Source: Nonomuraea guangzhouensis
GTDB taxonomy: Bacteria; Actinomycetota; Actinomycetes; Streptosporangiales; Streptosporangiaceae
Reading direction: 5' to 3'
Assembly (NCBI RefSeq): GCF_019396345.1
Contig: NZ_JAHKRM010000017.1
Coordinates: 226,523 to 290,522 of the forward strand
Length of the DNA stretch: 64,000 nucleotides
Part shown: positions 1 to 9,217 of the stretch, piece by piece
Layout: each line of letters starts with the position of its first letter
Position numbering within the stretch: position 1 is the stretch's first letter
Made by a program: the position numbers and the translations under genes
Notes under the pieces: model-generated
What the model was told of the DNA's origin: nothing
What the model saw: the letters and a program-made list of their open reading frames with translations, nothing else
Databases searched by the model: none

Positions 1-155
1 TATTCTTCGCATCTGGAGCTTGAAGTGCATGTGCCCCATCGGCATAGTGGACGCACCACAGGCGTACGTACCAGTCGTGGCAGGCAACCTTGGGGGCCAC
101 AACCAGTTCACGACGGCTAAGCGGCGCACACCACGCGCGGAATTGGACATGATGG

Positions 156-2828
156 ATGAGCTCGCCCCCGCCGATCCGTACCAAGCTGCTCAGGATCCTC
201 CTGCTTCCGCTGGTCTCCATGATCGCCCTGTGGGGGTTCATCGCCTACTCCAGCGTGGACGAGATCTCCTCGATCTCCCAGACCCAGGACCGGTGGGAGG
301 ACATCGGGTCGCCGGTGCTGGAGTTGATCATCGAGTTACAGCAGGAGCGCCAGCTTTCGGCGGCGGCACCGCGCAGCACCGGGTCGTACGCGCCACTGGC
401 CGAGCAGCGGCCGATCACCGACAGCAAGGCCGACCGCCTGCGCGAGGTCATCGGATCCGTTGACGTCGGTCCGGACGGCGAGACCCCGGCCGAGGTGCAG
501 GCGCTGGTGAAGGCGCTCGACGGCCTCCAGTCGCTGCGCGCGTCCGCCGACGACGGCGGGTTGTCCCCGCGGCTGAAGGTCATCGACGCCTACAACGACC
601 TGATCGACGTCGCCAACCGGCAGTTCAGCGACCGCGACGCGTTGAGCGGCCTCGCGTCCGACCGGGCGGTGCGTGGCATGGCGGCCTACAGCGCCACGTC
701 GGAGTACCTGGGCCGGGAGCACGCCGTGCTCACCAACACGATCGTGCACCACAAGATGACCCCCACCGACCGGGCCTCGTTCGTCGCCGCGATGACCAGC
801 CGCCGGATCTTCTTCACCAACGCCGAGCGCGACGCGGGTCCCGCCCTGAAGGCGAGCTTCGACAGGCTGGTCGCCAGCGCCCCGTACAAGCGGCTGCTGG
901 AGGTGGAGGACCGGCTGTTCGTCTGGGACACCAACGGATCACCGCCGGTGGAGCCGGCCGAGTGGAAGAGCGACGCCGAGTCCCTCCTCAGCGTGATCAA
1001 CCGGGACACGCACACGGAGCTGGGCCGCGCCTCGATCGAGTCCGAGGAGCTGAAGTCCGGGGCGTACTGGCGGATCGGGCTGGTCCTGGTCCTGGGCCTG
1101 CTGGCGGTCGTCGGGTCGGTGGCGCTGTCCTTCCGGTTCGGCCGTTCGCTGATCTCCGAGCTGAAGCGGCTGCAGTCGTCCGCGGTGGAGCTGGCCGAGG
1201 AGCGGCTGCCCCGGCTGGTCGAGCGGCTGCGCCGCGGCGACGACGTGGATTCGGACACCGAGGCACCCGGCCTCGATCCGGCGCACACCGCCGAGGTCGA
1301 TCGCGTGGTGAACGCGTTCTCCGAGGTACGCCGCACGGCGGTCGAGGCCGCGGTGGGCCAGGCGACCCTGCGCAAGGGCGTCGCCCAGGTCTTCCTCAAC
1401 CTGGCCTGGCGCAACCAGGCGCTGCTCCACCGCCAGCTCGCGCTGCTCGACACCATGGAGCGCCGGATCGAGGAGCCGGAGGTCCTGGAGGACCTGTTCA
1501 AGCTCGACCACCTGACCACCCGCATGCGGCGGCACGCGGAGAACCTGATCATCCTGTCCGACTCCGCCCCCGCGCGCCGCTGGCGCGACCCCGTGTCGCT
1601 GTTCGACGTCGTACGCGCCGCGGTGCTGGAGGTCGAGGACTACACCCGCGTCACGATCGCGCCGATGCCGAACGCCCCGATGCTGGTCGGCGCCGCGGTC
1701 ACCGACGTGATCCACCTGATCGCCGAGCTGGTGGAGAACGCCGCCGTCTTCTCCCCGCCCGACACGACCGTGCACATCCGCAGCATGACGGCGGCGAACG
1801 GCTTCGCGCTCGAGGTGGAGGACCGGGGCCTGGGGCTGAACCAGGCCACTCTCGACGAGCTCAACGCCCGGCTGGCCGACCCGCCGGAGTTCGACCTGGC
1901 CGACAGCGATCGGCTCGGTCTGTTCGTGGTGTCCAGGCTCGCGGTCCGGCACAGCATCAAGATCGCGCTGCGCCGCTCACCGTACGACGGGACCACGGCG
2001 ATCGTGCTGCTGCCCACGGCCCTGCTCGCCCTGTCCGAGCCCCCGGCCGTCACCGCGGCGACCCATACGGCGGAGCGCACCACCGGCCGCGCGGCCAGGC
2101 CCATGCGCGCGCTCGGCACGGGACCCGCCGACGGCCGGCCCCGCGTGGTGTCCGTGGCCCCGGAGCCCTTCCCGAGCGTCTCTTCGGACCCCTTCCCCGG
2201 CGTCGCCCCGGACTCCTTCCCGAGCTTTCCCTCGGACGCTTTCCCCAGCCTCGACCCGGAGCCCTTCTCGGCCAGCGGGCCGGAGGCCGCGAACGGCCGG
2301 GAGTTCCCGGGTGACACCGGGGACCCGGGCGGCCTGGGCGACCCCCCGAACTGGCCCGCGGAGGACTCGGAGCCCGAGCGCGTGGCCTGGTTCGAGGCCG
2401 CTCCCACGCCGAAGCAGACCCCACCGACCGGAACCGGCCCGGTGACCGGACCGGTGGGCGGCTCGGCGGACGAGCCCGGATACGGATCCGTCGACGAGCC
2501 GAGGACCGGCCCCGTCACGCGACGGGTGCCCGGTGCCTCTCTCCCCTCCGGACCGTCCGTAGAGTGGAGCGTCACGGTACCGGCCCAGGAGGCCGACGAA
2601 GACCTCGACGGGTTGCCGATGCGGGTACCTCAGGCGAATATGGCTCCGCAACTGCGTGCCGCCAAGCGCGCGGACCGGAGCTCCGTCTCGGTGCGCTCGC
2701 CGGAGGAGCTCTCCCAGCTGATGTCGTCCATGCAGCGCGGCTGGCAACAAGGCCGCAGCCAAACGGAGCAGGGACAAGACGTATGGAATCGAAAGGACGA
2801 CCATCCCGATGCCCGACCCCAGAAGTGA
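156..2828 (+). CDS. cvnA: Conservon sensor-kinase-like protein with NIT domain (CvnA type)
   Basis: A membrane sensor of the nitrate/nitrite-sensing (NIT) histidine-kinase-like family, 890 residues. Transmembrane segments lie at about residues 12-32 and 306-328, and the region between them has the NIT signature LELIIELQQERQLSAA. A HAMP-like stretch and an ATPase domain follow: the N box includes N528 (ELVENA) and the G1 box D556 (EDRGLGL). I see no normal H-box; the helix before the ATPase reads NQALLHRQLALL, so classical His autophosphorylation is doubtful, as for conservon kinases generally. The C-terminal 240 residues are Pro-rich with repeated (D/E)PFPS elements and end in a conserved-looking basic tail. 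The ATG at 156 is the first in frame. The stop overlaps the start of the next gene by 20 bp. Conservons assemble a membrane complex resembling eukaryotic GPCR/G-protein systems. Confidence 0.93.
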   Translation: MSSPPPIRTKLLRILLLPLVSMIALWGFIAYSSVDEISSISQTQDRWEDIGSPVLELIIELQQERQLSAAAPRSTGSYAPLAEQRPITDSKADRLREVIGSVDVGPDGETPAEVQALVKALDGLQSLRASADDGGLSPRLKVIDAYNDLIDVANRQFSDRDALSGLASDRAVRGMAAYSATSEYLGREHAVLTNTIVHHKMTPTDRASFVAAMTSRRIFFTNAERDAGPALKASFDRLVASAPYKRLLEVEDRLFVWDTNGSPPVEPAEWKSDAESLLSVINRDTHTELGRASIESEELKSGAYWRIGLVLVLGLLAVVGSVALSFRFGRSLISELKRLQSSAVELAEERLPRLVERLRRGDDVDSDTEAPGLDPAHTAEVDRVVNAFSEVRRTAVEAAVGQATLRKGVAQVFLNLAWRNQALLHRQLALLDTMERRIEEPEVLEDLFKLDHLTTRMRRHAENLIILSDSAPARRWRDPVSLFDVVRAAVLEVEDYTRVTIAPMPNAPMLVGAAVTDVIHLIAELVENAAVFSPPDTTVHIRSMTAANGFALEVEDRGLGLNQATLDELNARLADPPEFDLADSDRLGLFVVSRLAVRHSIKIALRRSPYDGTTAIVLLPTALLALSEPPAVTAATHTAERTTGRAARPMRALGTGPADGRPRVVSVAPEPFPSVSSDPFPGVAPDSFPSFPSDAFPSLDPEPFSASGPEAANGREFPGDTGDPGGLGDPPNWPAEDSEPERVAWFEAAPTPKQTPPTGTGPVTGPVGGSADEPGYGSVDEPRTGPVTRRVPGASLPSGPSVEWSVTVPAQEADEDLDGLPMRVPQANMAPQLRAAKRADRSSVSVRSPEELSQLMSSMQRGWQQGRSQTEQGQDVWNRKDDHPDARPQK

Positions 2829-3234
2829 ACTGAGCTGGCTGCTCGACGACCTCACCCAGCGAGTCCCCGGCATCCGGCACGCCATCGTGCTGTCCGCCGA
2901 CGGGCTGGCCATGGGCGGTTCCCGGGAGCTGACCCGGGAGGACTCCGAGCACCTGTCCGCCATCTCCGCCGGCAGCCACAGCCTCGCCATGGGTGCGGGA
3001 CGGCACTTCGGGCTGGGCGGCGTACGTCAGACGATCATCGAGCTGGAGGGTGGCTTCCTGTTCGTCACCGCCGCCGGCCAGGGCGCCCGGCTGGCCGTGC
3101 TCGCCTCCGGCGACGCCGAGCTGGGCATGGTCACCTACGAGATGGCGCTCATGGTCAAGCGGGTCGGCGAGCACCTCTCCTCGCAGCCGAGGGGAGCGGC
3201 ACCGGCACCCGCCTGGAACGGCGCCAGATCGTGA
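2809..3234 (+). CDS. cvnB: Roadblock/LC7 domain protein (CvnB type)
   Basis: A 141-residue roadblock/LC7 protein, second member of the conservon. The family supplies small dimeric scaffold or GTPase-activating partners for MglA/Ras-like GTPases, here presumably CvnD. The opening LSWLLDDLTQRVPGIRHAIVL and later ADGLAMGGS are typical of actinobacterial roadblock proteins. The gene starts inside the 3' end of cvnA and shares four bases (GTGA) with cvnC, so the genes are translationally coupled. The product is soluble, with no signal or membrane segment. Confidence 0.95.
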   Translation: MPDPRSELSWLLDDLTQRVPGIRHAIVLSADGLAMGGSRELTREDSEHLSAISAGSHSLAMGAGRHFGLGGVRQTIIELEGGFLFVTAAGQGARLAVLASGDAELGMVTYEMALMVKRVGEHLSSQPRGAAPAPAWNGARS

Positions 3235-3581
3235 CCGGGGAGGATCCCGGGCCGCTGATCCGGTTGTTCGGGCTGACCGGAGGCAGGGCGCGCCCGCGGG
3301 GTGAGACGTTCGACCTGGTGGCCATCGTGACCACGGTCGGCGGCTCCCACGCGCACGTGGACCTGATCCCGGAGCATCACACCGTGCTGTCGGTGTGCCG
3401 CAGGCCCACACCCGTGGCGGATGTCGCGGCGCACCTCAAGCTGCCGCTCAACATCACCCGGGTGATCCTGAGCGACCTGCGGCGAGAGGGCCTGGTCACC
3501 ATCGAGCGCTCACGCCCGGCGGCGCAGACCATCGACGAACGCATCTACAGGGAAGTGCTGCATGGACTACGCAGCCTCTGA
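3231..3581 (+). CDS. cvnC: DUF742 protein (CvnC type)
   Basis: A 116-residue DUF742 protein, third conservon gene. It has the family's arrangement: N-terminal RLFGLTGGRARPRG, then an apparent winged-helix-like fold with LSVCRRPTPVADVAAHLKLPLNITRVILSDLRREG broken across residues 55-95, ending in DERIYREVLHGLRSL. DUF742 proteins are thought to interact with the kinase and roadblock partners; no enzyme activity is known. The start is a GTG overlapping the cvnB stop codon. The stop lies within the cvnD coding region (20-bp overlap), as usual in these operons. Confidence 0.94.
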   Translation: MTGEDPGPLIRLFGLTGGRARPRGETFDLVAIVTTVGGSHAHVDLIPEHHTVLSVCRRPTPVADVAAHLKLPLNITRVILSDLRREGLVTIERSRPAAQTIDERIYREVLHGLRSL

Positions 3582-4158
3582 GCCGGGGGCGACCTCGGTC
3601 GCCTCGGCCTTGGCACTCAAGATCCTCATCGCGGGCGGCTTCGGCGTCGGCAAGACGACCATGGTCGGCACGATCAGCGAGATCCGGCCGCTGCACACCG
3701 AGGAGCTACTGAGCGAGCGCAGCCTGGGGGTGGACGACACCTCGGGCGTGGAGTCCAAGACCACCACCACCGTGGCGCTGGACTTCGGCCGCATCACCAT
3801 CCGCGACGGGCTGTGGCTGTACCTGTTCGGCACGCCCGGGCAGGACCGGTTCTGGTTCATGTGGGATGAGCTGTCCGTCGGCGCGCTCGGCGCCGTCGTG
3901 CTGGCCGACACCCGCCGTCTGCAGGACTGCTTTCCGGCGGTGGACTACTTCGAGCAGCGCGGCATCCCGTTCGTGGTCTGTGTGAACTGCTTCGACGGCG
4001 CCCGCCGCCACGACCCGGCCAAGGTACGGCGGGCGCTCGGGCTGAGCGAGACCATCCCGATCGTGCTGTGCGACGTGCGCGAGCGCGACTCGGTCAAGGA
4101 CGTGCTCACCACGCTGGTCATGTACGCGGTGGAAGGCGCCTCCGCTTCGCCGAATTGA
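3562..4158 (+). CDS. cvnD: Conservon small GTPase (CvnD type)
   Basis: A 198-residue ATP/GTP-binding protein that closes the conservon. The P-loop is GGFGVGKTT at about residues 24-32. The switch-II region reads GTPGQDRFW, which replaces the Ras DxxG motif. The base-recognition loop is degenerate (VNCFDG in place of NKxD). These variations are typical of the conservon GTPase family and set it apart from Ras or MglA. It probably cycles at the membrane with the cvnA-cvnB-cvnC products. No fifth gene (such as a cytochrome P450, found in some conservons) follows; the next gene begins 76 bp downstream with its own leader. Confidence 0.95.
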   Translation: MDYAASEPGATSVASALALKILIAGGFGVGKTTMVGTISEIRPLHTEELLSERSLGVDDTSGVESKTTTTVALDFGRITIRDGLWLYLFGTPGQDRFWFMWDELSVGALGAVVLADTRRLQDCFPAVDYFEQRGIPFVVCVNCFDGARRHDPAKVRRALGLSETIPIVLCDVRERDSVKDVLTTLVMYAVEGASASPN

Positions 4159-4234
4159 GTATGGGGGTGCTCATGTCCTCCCCCCTCCCCTCTCCCACGA
4201 TCGAGGTGATCGATCGACTCTGGGGGGAGACGAC

Positions 4235-6178
4235 ATGGGCGACCCATCGATGCCGTACAGCCGGCGCACCGTCCTGCACGCGGGCGCCGCGCTGGGCGCG
4301 CTCATCGGCCTGGACAAGGGCGGGATGGTGTCGGCGGCGGGGTTCGCCGAACGCCTCGCCGCCGGTACGGCGCGAGCCGCCGGCCCGTTCGCCTGGGTGG
4401 CGCGGCACAACCTGACCGCGGCGCAGTACCAGGCGGAGTTCGACCGGCTGAACGGCCAGGGCTACCGGCTCACGCACGTGGACGGCTATGAGGCGGGCGG
4501 GCAGGCCCTGTACGCGGCCATCTGGGAACGCATGCCCGGACCGCCGCTGGTCGCGCGCCACGGCCTCACCGGCGCGCAGTACCAGGCCGAGTTCGACCGG
4601 CTGACCGGCCAGGGCTACCGCCCGGCGCACGTGGTCGGTTACCAGGTCGGCGGGCAGGCCCTGTTCGCCGCCATCTGGGAGCAGACCGGCGGCCCGCCAT
4701 GGGTCGCCCGGCACAACCTCACCGCCGCGCAGTACCAAGCCGAATTCGACCGATTGACCGCCCAGGGCTACCGGCCCGTACAGGTGGACGGTTACCAGGT
4801 CGGCGGGCAGGCCCTGTTCGCCGCCATCTGGGAGCAGACCGGCGGCCCGCCATGGGTGGCCCGGCACAACCTCACCGCCGCGCAGTACCAAGCCGAATTC
4901 GACCGGCTGAACGGCCAGGGCTACCGCCCCATGCGCGTCAGCGGCTACACCGTGGGCGGCACCGATCTGTACGCGGCGATCTGGGCCCGCGGCGCCGGCC
5001 CGCGCTGGTCGGCCCGCCACGGCCTCAGCTCCGCCGACTACCAGGCCGCCTTCGACACGCACCAGAGCCAGGGCTTCCGGCCCGCGCGGGTGAGCGGCTA
5101 CGGCAGTGGCACGCCCCGGTTCGCGGCGATCTGGTGGAACCAGACACCGGCCCCCGGTGACTTCGCCCCCGTCGACGCGGTCGTCAACCGCTACCTGACC
5201 GGCGCCGGCGTCGCGGGCATCTCGCTCGCGATCGCCCGGCGCGGCGCGCTCGTCTTCGCCCGGGGGTACGGCCGGGCCAACCGGGAGACCGGCGAGCAGC
5301 TCACCGAACGCCACCTGCTCCGCGTCGCCAGCGTCTCCAAGCCGATCACCTCGGTCGCGATCATGCGGCTCGTCGAGGCCGGGCGGCTGCGGCTCGGGCA
5401 GCGGGTGTTCGGCACCGGCGGCGTGCTCGGCACCCGCTACGGCACCCAGCCGTACGGCACGGGCATCGAGGCCATCACCATCCAGCACCTGCTCCAGCAC
5501 ACCGCCGGCGGCTGGACCAACGACGGCAACGACCCGATGTTCACCAACCCCGGCATGAACCACGCGCAGCTGATCGGCTGGGTGCTCGACAACCGGCCCC
5601 TCCAGCACACCCCGGGCACCACCTACCTGTACTCCAACTTCGGCTACTGCGTGCTCGGCCGGGTCATCGAACAGGTCACCGGACAGCCGTACGCCGATCA
5701 CGTACGCCAGAACGTGCTCGCTCCCAGTGGGATCACCAACATGCACATCGCCGGCGACACCCGCGCCGAGCGGCGCGCCGACGAGGTGGTCTACTACGGC
5801 GCCGAGGACCCGTACGGCATGCGCGTGCGGCGGATGGACTCCCACGGCGGCTGGCTCGCCTCGCCCACGGACCTGCTGCGGTTCGCGGTGCGGGCCGACG
5901 GGTTCGCCACGGTGCCCGACCTGCTGCGCAGGGACACGGTCACCACGATGACCACGCCGTCGGCGGCGAACTCCGGCTACGCCTGCGGCTGGGCCGTCAA
6001 CTCCAGCGGCAACTGGTGGCACACGGGACGCCTGCCCGGCACCGAGGCCGTGCTCGTGCGTACCGGGAACGAGTTCTGCTGGGCGGCGGTGGCCAACGGC
6101 AACGGCGTCGACCTCGACGCGATGATGTGGGACGTCTACCGGGCGGTCGCCGCCTGGCCGGCGCACGACCTGTTCTAG
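4235..6178 (+). CDS. Secreted serine hydrolase: five BTRD1-like repeats plus beta-lactamase fold
   Basis: A 647-residue exported serine hydrolase. A twin-arginine-type leader (YSRRTVLHAGAALGALIG) is followed by five tandem repeats of exactly 51 residues (about 54-308), each with (V/S)ARHxL, AQYQAEFDRL, GQGY and a closing AAIW. This matches the bacterial tandem repeat domain seen in polyglycine-hydrolase-like proteins. The C-terminal half is a class C beta-lactamase/DD-peptidase fold with all three catalytic motifs: S366-V-S-K369, Y466-S-N and H596-T-G. Likely substrates are peptides, esters or peptidoglycan stems rather than beta-lactams. ATG 4235 is chosen; ATG 4250 (MPYSRR) is an alternative that keeps the signal. 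It is probably its own unit between the conservon and the kinase gene. Confidence 0.9.
   Translation: MGDPSMPYSRRTVLHAGAALGALIGLDKGGMVSAAGFAERLAAGTARAAGPFAWVARHNLTAAQYQAEFDRLNGQGYRLTHVDGYEAGGQALYAAIWERMPGPPLVARHGLTGAQYQAEFDRLTGQGYRPAHVVGYQVGGQALFAAIWEQTGGPPWVARHNLTAAQYQAEFDRLTAQGYRPVQVDGYQVGGQALFAAIWEQTGGPPWVARHNLTAAQYQAEFDRLNGQGYRPMRVSGYTVGGTDLYAAIWARGAGPRWSARHGLSSADYQAAFDTHQSQGFRPARVSGYGSGTPRFAAIWWNQTPAPGDFAPVDAVVNRYLTGAGVAGISLAIARRGALVFARGYGRANRETGEQLTERHLLRVASVSKPITSVAIMRLVEAGRLRLGQRVFGTGGVLGTRYGTQPYGTGIEAITIQHLLQHTAGGWTNDGNDPMFTNPGMNHAQLIGWVLDNRPLQHTPGTTYLYSNFGYCVLGRVIEQVTGQPYADHVRQNVLAPSGITNMHIAGDTRAERRADEVVYYGAEDPYGMRVRRMDSHGGWLASPTDLLRFAVRADGFATVPDLLRRDTVTTMTTPSAANSGYACGWAVNSSGNWWHTGRLPGTEAVLVRTGNEFCWAAVANGNGVDLDAMMWDVYRAVAAWPAHDLF
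4394..5158 (+). repeat. Five in-frame 153-bp tandem repeats
   Basis: Five direct repeats of exactly 153 bp begin at 4394, 4547, 4700, 4853 and 5006 and encode the 51-residue extracellular modules of the serine hydrolase. Units 3 and 4 are joined by more than 50 bp of identical sequence around their junctions, whereas units 1 and 5 are more diverged. This indicates recent expansion or gene conversion in the middle of the array. Confidence 0.92.
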
Positions 6179-6241
6179 CGGCCGGGTTACTGCTTATCCT
6201 GGCCCTTCGTACCACGACATCGAGACGATCGAAGGTGGGCC

Positions 6242-7939
6242 GTGGGCCCGCGTCCCCTGGATCCGGACGAGCCTGAGCGGATAGGCGACTACCGGCTGAC
6301 CGGCGTGCTCGGGCAGGGCGGGCAGGGGGTGGTCTACCTCGGAGAAGCACCGTCGGGCGGCCGCGTCGCGATCAAGGTGTTGCACCGCAGCGCCTCGATG
6401 GACGCCGAAAGCCGTCGGCGGTTCCTGCGCGAGGCGGACACCGCCCGGCGGGTCGCCCCCTTCTGCACCGCGCGGGTGCTGGACGTGGGGGACAGCCACG
6501 GCCGCCCCTACGTCGTCAGCGAGTACATCCCCGGCGGCTCCCTGGCCGAGGCGGTCGCCACCGACGGCCCGCGGACCGGCAGCGGGCTGCAGCGGCTGGC
6601 GGTCGCCACGCTGACGGCGCTGACCGCGATCCACCGGGCCGGGATCGTGCACCGCGACTTCAAGCCCGGCAACGTGATCCTCGGTCCCGAGGGGCCGGTG
6701 GTCATCGACTTCGGCATCGCCCGCGCCCTGGACCACACCACCATCGAGTCCGGGGTGGTGGGCACCCCCGCCTACATCGCCCCGGAGCAGTTCGCCGGGC
6801 AACCGCCCAGCCGGGCGTCGGACGTGTTCAGCTGGGCCTGCACGATGGTGTTCGCCGCGACCGGGCGTCTCGCCTTCGGCGGCGCGACGATTCCCGCGCT
6901 CCTGTACTCCATCTCCACCCGCGACCCCGACCTGGCCGGCGTGCCCGGCGACCTCCGCCCGCTGCTCGCGGCCTGCCTGAACAAGGACCCCGCCGCCCGG
7001 CCCACCGCCGCCGACCTGCTGCGCGACCTCACCGGGGACGACCCGCACAGTCGGCCCACCGCCGCCGACCTGCTCCGCGAGGACGCCGGCAGCGACCCGC
7101 GCACCTCGGCGGACGCCCAGCCGCCCTTATCGGCGGGGCCGGATCCGTCCACCGCGACGTTGCGAGCCGGTGCGACAAAGACCACTCCGGGAAGGGCGCG
7201 GTCACGGCGGTGGATCTTGGGGGTCGCGGCCGGTCTGGCCGCGGCGCTGGTCGGGGGCGTGATCCTCGTGCCGCGGTTCGGCTCGCACGAGGCGCCGGCG
7301 AACGGCCCGCTGCTCTACGCCGACGACTTCAGCGACCGGGGCAACTGGGACGGCTACACCTTCAACCCCACCGCCGAAGGAGACAACCGGACCATGCACG
7401 GGTACGAGATCGACCGCGGTGTCTTCTCCCTCTTCGCGGACAAGAGCTACCCGAACAACCCCGCCCTCTCCCCCGTGCCGGCCAAGAACCCGGCCTCGCC
7501 GTCCGCCGTCGTACGCGACGTGATGATCGGCGCCACGGCCGAGGTGCGGGCGGGCTCGACGGGCCGGGCCGGCTTCGGGCTCCTGTGCCGATGGGACGAA
7601 GACGTGCCCAACGGGTACGCGTTCCTGCTCGGCCTCGACGGCAAAGCGCGGGTCGTCAGGAACGCCCAGGGCACCAATCTCGATGTGACGCCTCCCGTAC
7701 AGGCCGGGGCGCCGGCCGCCGGGCGGAAGGTCCGCCTCCAGGCCGCGTGCCGAAAGGCCGGCGCCGGAACCCACCTGACGCTGTGGATCGACGGAACCCG
7801 GACGATCGACGTCGTCGACTCTCAGACGCTGCCGGACAGCTCGATCAGTCAGGCGGGCGTGGTCGCGCGGGTGCCGGAGGCCGGCGGCGGTGTCATCACC
7901 GTGTCATTCGACGATTTCAGCGTCCATCGGGCGCAGTGA
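6242..7939 (+). CDS. Membrane Ser/Thr protein kinase with beta-sandwich ectodomain
   Basis: A 565-residue Hanks-type (PknB-like) kinase. The Gly-rich loop is GQGGQGVVYLG, the ATP lysine K45 (AIKVLH), the catalytic loop H137-R-D139-FKPGN, the metal motif D156-FG, and APEQF follows. After a Pro/Ala-rich linker that repeats RPTAADLLR twice, one transmembrane helix (about 324-345) leads to a 220-residue extracellular part. That part begins LLYADDFSDRGNW and ends in ITVSFDDFSVH, resembling concanavalin-like jelly rolls (LamG/DUF1080 type) used for glycan binding. The ectodomain differs from the PASTA sensors of PknB. The start is a GTG; no closer in-frame alternative keeps the kinase N-terminus. 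It converges on the aminotransferase gene, with 7 bp between. Confidence 0.93.
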   Translation: MGPRPLDPDEPERIGDYRLTGVLGQGGQGVVYLGEAPSGGRVAIKVLHRSASMDAESRRRFLREADTARRVAPFCTARVLDVGDSHGRPYVVSEYIPGGSLAEAVATDGPRTGSGLQRLAVATLTALTAIHRAGIVHRDFKPGNVILGPEGPVVIDFGIARALDHTTIESGVVGTPAYIAPEQFAGQPPSRASDVFSWACTMVFAATGRLAFGGATIPALLYSISTRDPDLAGVPGDLRPLLAACLNKDPAARPTAADLLRDLTGDDPHSRPTAADLLREDAGSDPRTSADAQPPLSAGPDPSTATLRAGATKTTPGRARSRRWILGVAAGLAAALVGGVILVPRFGSHEAPANGPLLYADDFSDRGNWDGYTFNPTAEGDNRTMHGYEIDRGVFSLFADKSYPNNPALSPVPAKNPASPSAVVRDVMIGATAEVRAGSTGRAGFGLLCRWDEDVPNGYAFLLGLDGKARVVRNAQGTNLDVTPPVQAGAPAAGRKVRLQAACRKAGAGTHLTLWIDGTRTIDVVDSQTLPDSSISQAGVVARVPEAGGGVITVSFDDFSVHRAQ

Positions 7940-7946
7940 GCGCTGG

Positions 7947-9200
7947 TCAGGCGGTCACCGCGGTCACCGCCTCCGCCCAGATCGCGCCGGCCTCCTTCAC
8001 CTGCTCGGAGTCGACCACCAGCGCGGGGATGAACCGGACGACCTCTCCCCAGGCGCCGCAGGTCAGCAGCAGCAGGCCGCGCTTGGCGGCCTCCTGCTGG
8101 GCCGCGGCGGCGGTGGCGCCGTCCGGGTCTCCGTTGGCGTCGCGGAACTCGTTGCCGAGCATCAGGCCCAGGCCGCGTACGTCGGTGATGTTCTTGTGCT
8201 GGGACGCCACCTCCCGCAGCGCGGCGCGGAGTTCGGCGCCGCGGTCGGCCGAGTTCTGGACGAGTCCTTCGCTCAGGATCACGTCGAGGGTGGCGATCGC
8301 CGCGGCGCAGGCCACCGCGTTCGCGCCGTAGGTGCCGCCCTGCGATCCGGGCCAGGCCTTCTCCATGAGGTCCGCGCGGGCGGCGATCGCCGACAGCGGG
8401 AACCCGGAGGCCAGGCCCTTGGCGGTGATCAGGATGTCGGCGCGGGCATCGAAGTGGTCGCCGCCCCAGAACTTGCCGGTGCGTCCCCAGCCGGTCTGCA
8501 CCTCGTCGAGGACCAGCAGGATCCCGTGCCGGTCGGCGCGCTCGCGCAGACCGGCCAGGAACCGGGTGTTGGCCGGCACGTAGCCGCCCTCCCCCAGCAC
8601 CGGCTCGACGAAGAAGGCGGCGGTCTCGGCCGGCGTCGTCACGGTCTGGAGGAGGTAGTCCAGCTCGCGCAGGGCGAAGTCGGTCGCTTCCTCCTCGCTC
8701 CATCCGTAGTGGGTGGGGTTCGGGAAGGGCGCGATGACCACACCGCCCATGATGGGGCTGAAGCCGGCCCGGAACTTGGTCCCTGAGGTGGTCATCGAGG
8801 CGGCCGCGACGGTCCGGCCGTGGAAGCCGCCGTGGAAGACGACGACGTTCGGGCGGGCGGTCGACTGGCGGGCCAGGCGCAGGGCCGCCTCCACCCCTTC
8901 GGAGCCGGAATTGGCGAAGAACATGCGGTCGAGGCCGGCGGGCAGCACCTCGCTGAGACGGTCGACCAGGTCGAGCAGCGGGCGGTGCATGACCGTCGTG
9001 TACTGGGCGTGGATGAGGGTCGCGACCTGGCGCTGGGCCGCCTCGACCACGCGCGGGTGGCAGTGCCCCGTGCTGGTGACGCCGATGCCGGCGGTGAAGT
9101 CGAGATAGCGGCGGCCGTCCTCGTCATAGAGGTGCACGCCTTCGCCGCGGGCGGCGATGACTCCGGTTGCCTGCTTGAGGATCGAAGAGAGTTCTGCCAC
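7947..9200 (-). CDS. Class III aminotransferase (GABA/diaminobutyrate type)
   Basis: A 417-residue PLP-dependent class III aminotransferase. Family motifs include FANSGSEGVEAALRLAR, the PLP-phosphate region, LVLDEVQTGWGRTG and the Schiff-base lysine in ITAKGLASGFP. Such enzymes move a terminal amino group to 2-oxoglutarate and yield a semialdehyde; GabT (GABA) and DoeD (diaminobutyrate) are both possible. It diverges from an aldehyde dehydrogenase that would oxidise that product. The GTG start at 9200 has a good ribosome site (GAGGGG, 7 nt upstream). The shared intergenic region carries the palindromic operator at 9218-9229. The cluster context makes DoeD-like function at least as likely as GabT; sequence alone does not settle the substrate. 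Confidence 0.92.
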   Translation of the reverse strand: MAELSSILKQATGVIAARGEGVHLYDEDGRRYLDFTAGIGVTSTGHCHPRVVEAAQRQVATLIHAQYTTVMHRPLLDLVDRLSEVLPAGLDRMFFANSGSEGVEAALRLARQSTARPNVVVFHGGFHGRTVAAASMTTSGTKFRAGFSPIMGGVVIAPFPNPTHYGWSEEEATDFALRELDYLLQTVTTPAETAAFFVEPVLGEGGYVPANTRFLAGLRERADRHGILLVLDEVQTGWGRTGKFWGGDHFDARADILITAKGLASGFPLSAIAARADLMEKAWPGSQGGTYGANAVACAAAIATLDVILSEGLVQNSADRGAELRAALREVASQHKNITDVRGLGLMLGNEFRDANGDPDGATAAAAQQEAAKRGLLLLTCGAWGEVVRFIPALVVDSEQVKEAGAIWAEAVTAVTA

Positions 9201-9217
9201 GAGGACCCCTCTGGTAG

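Noticed and set aside
4118..6166. Long antisense open frame opposite the serine hydrolase gene
   Set aside because: It mirrors the 153-bp repeats and has no domain; the plus-strand frame has signal peptide, repeats and catalytic motifs.
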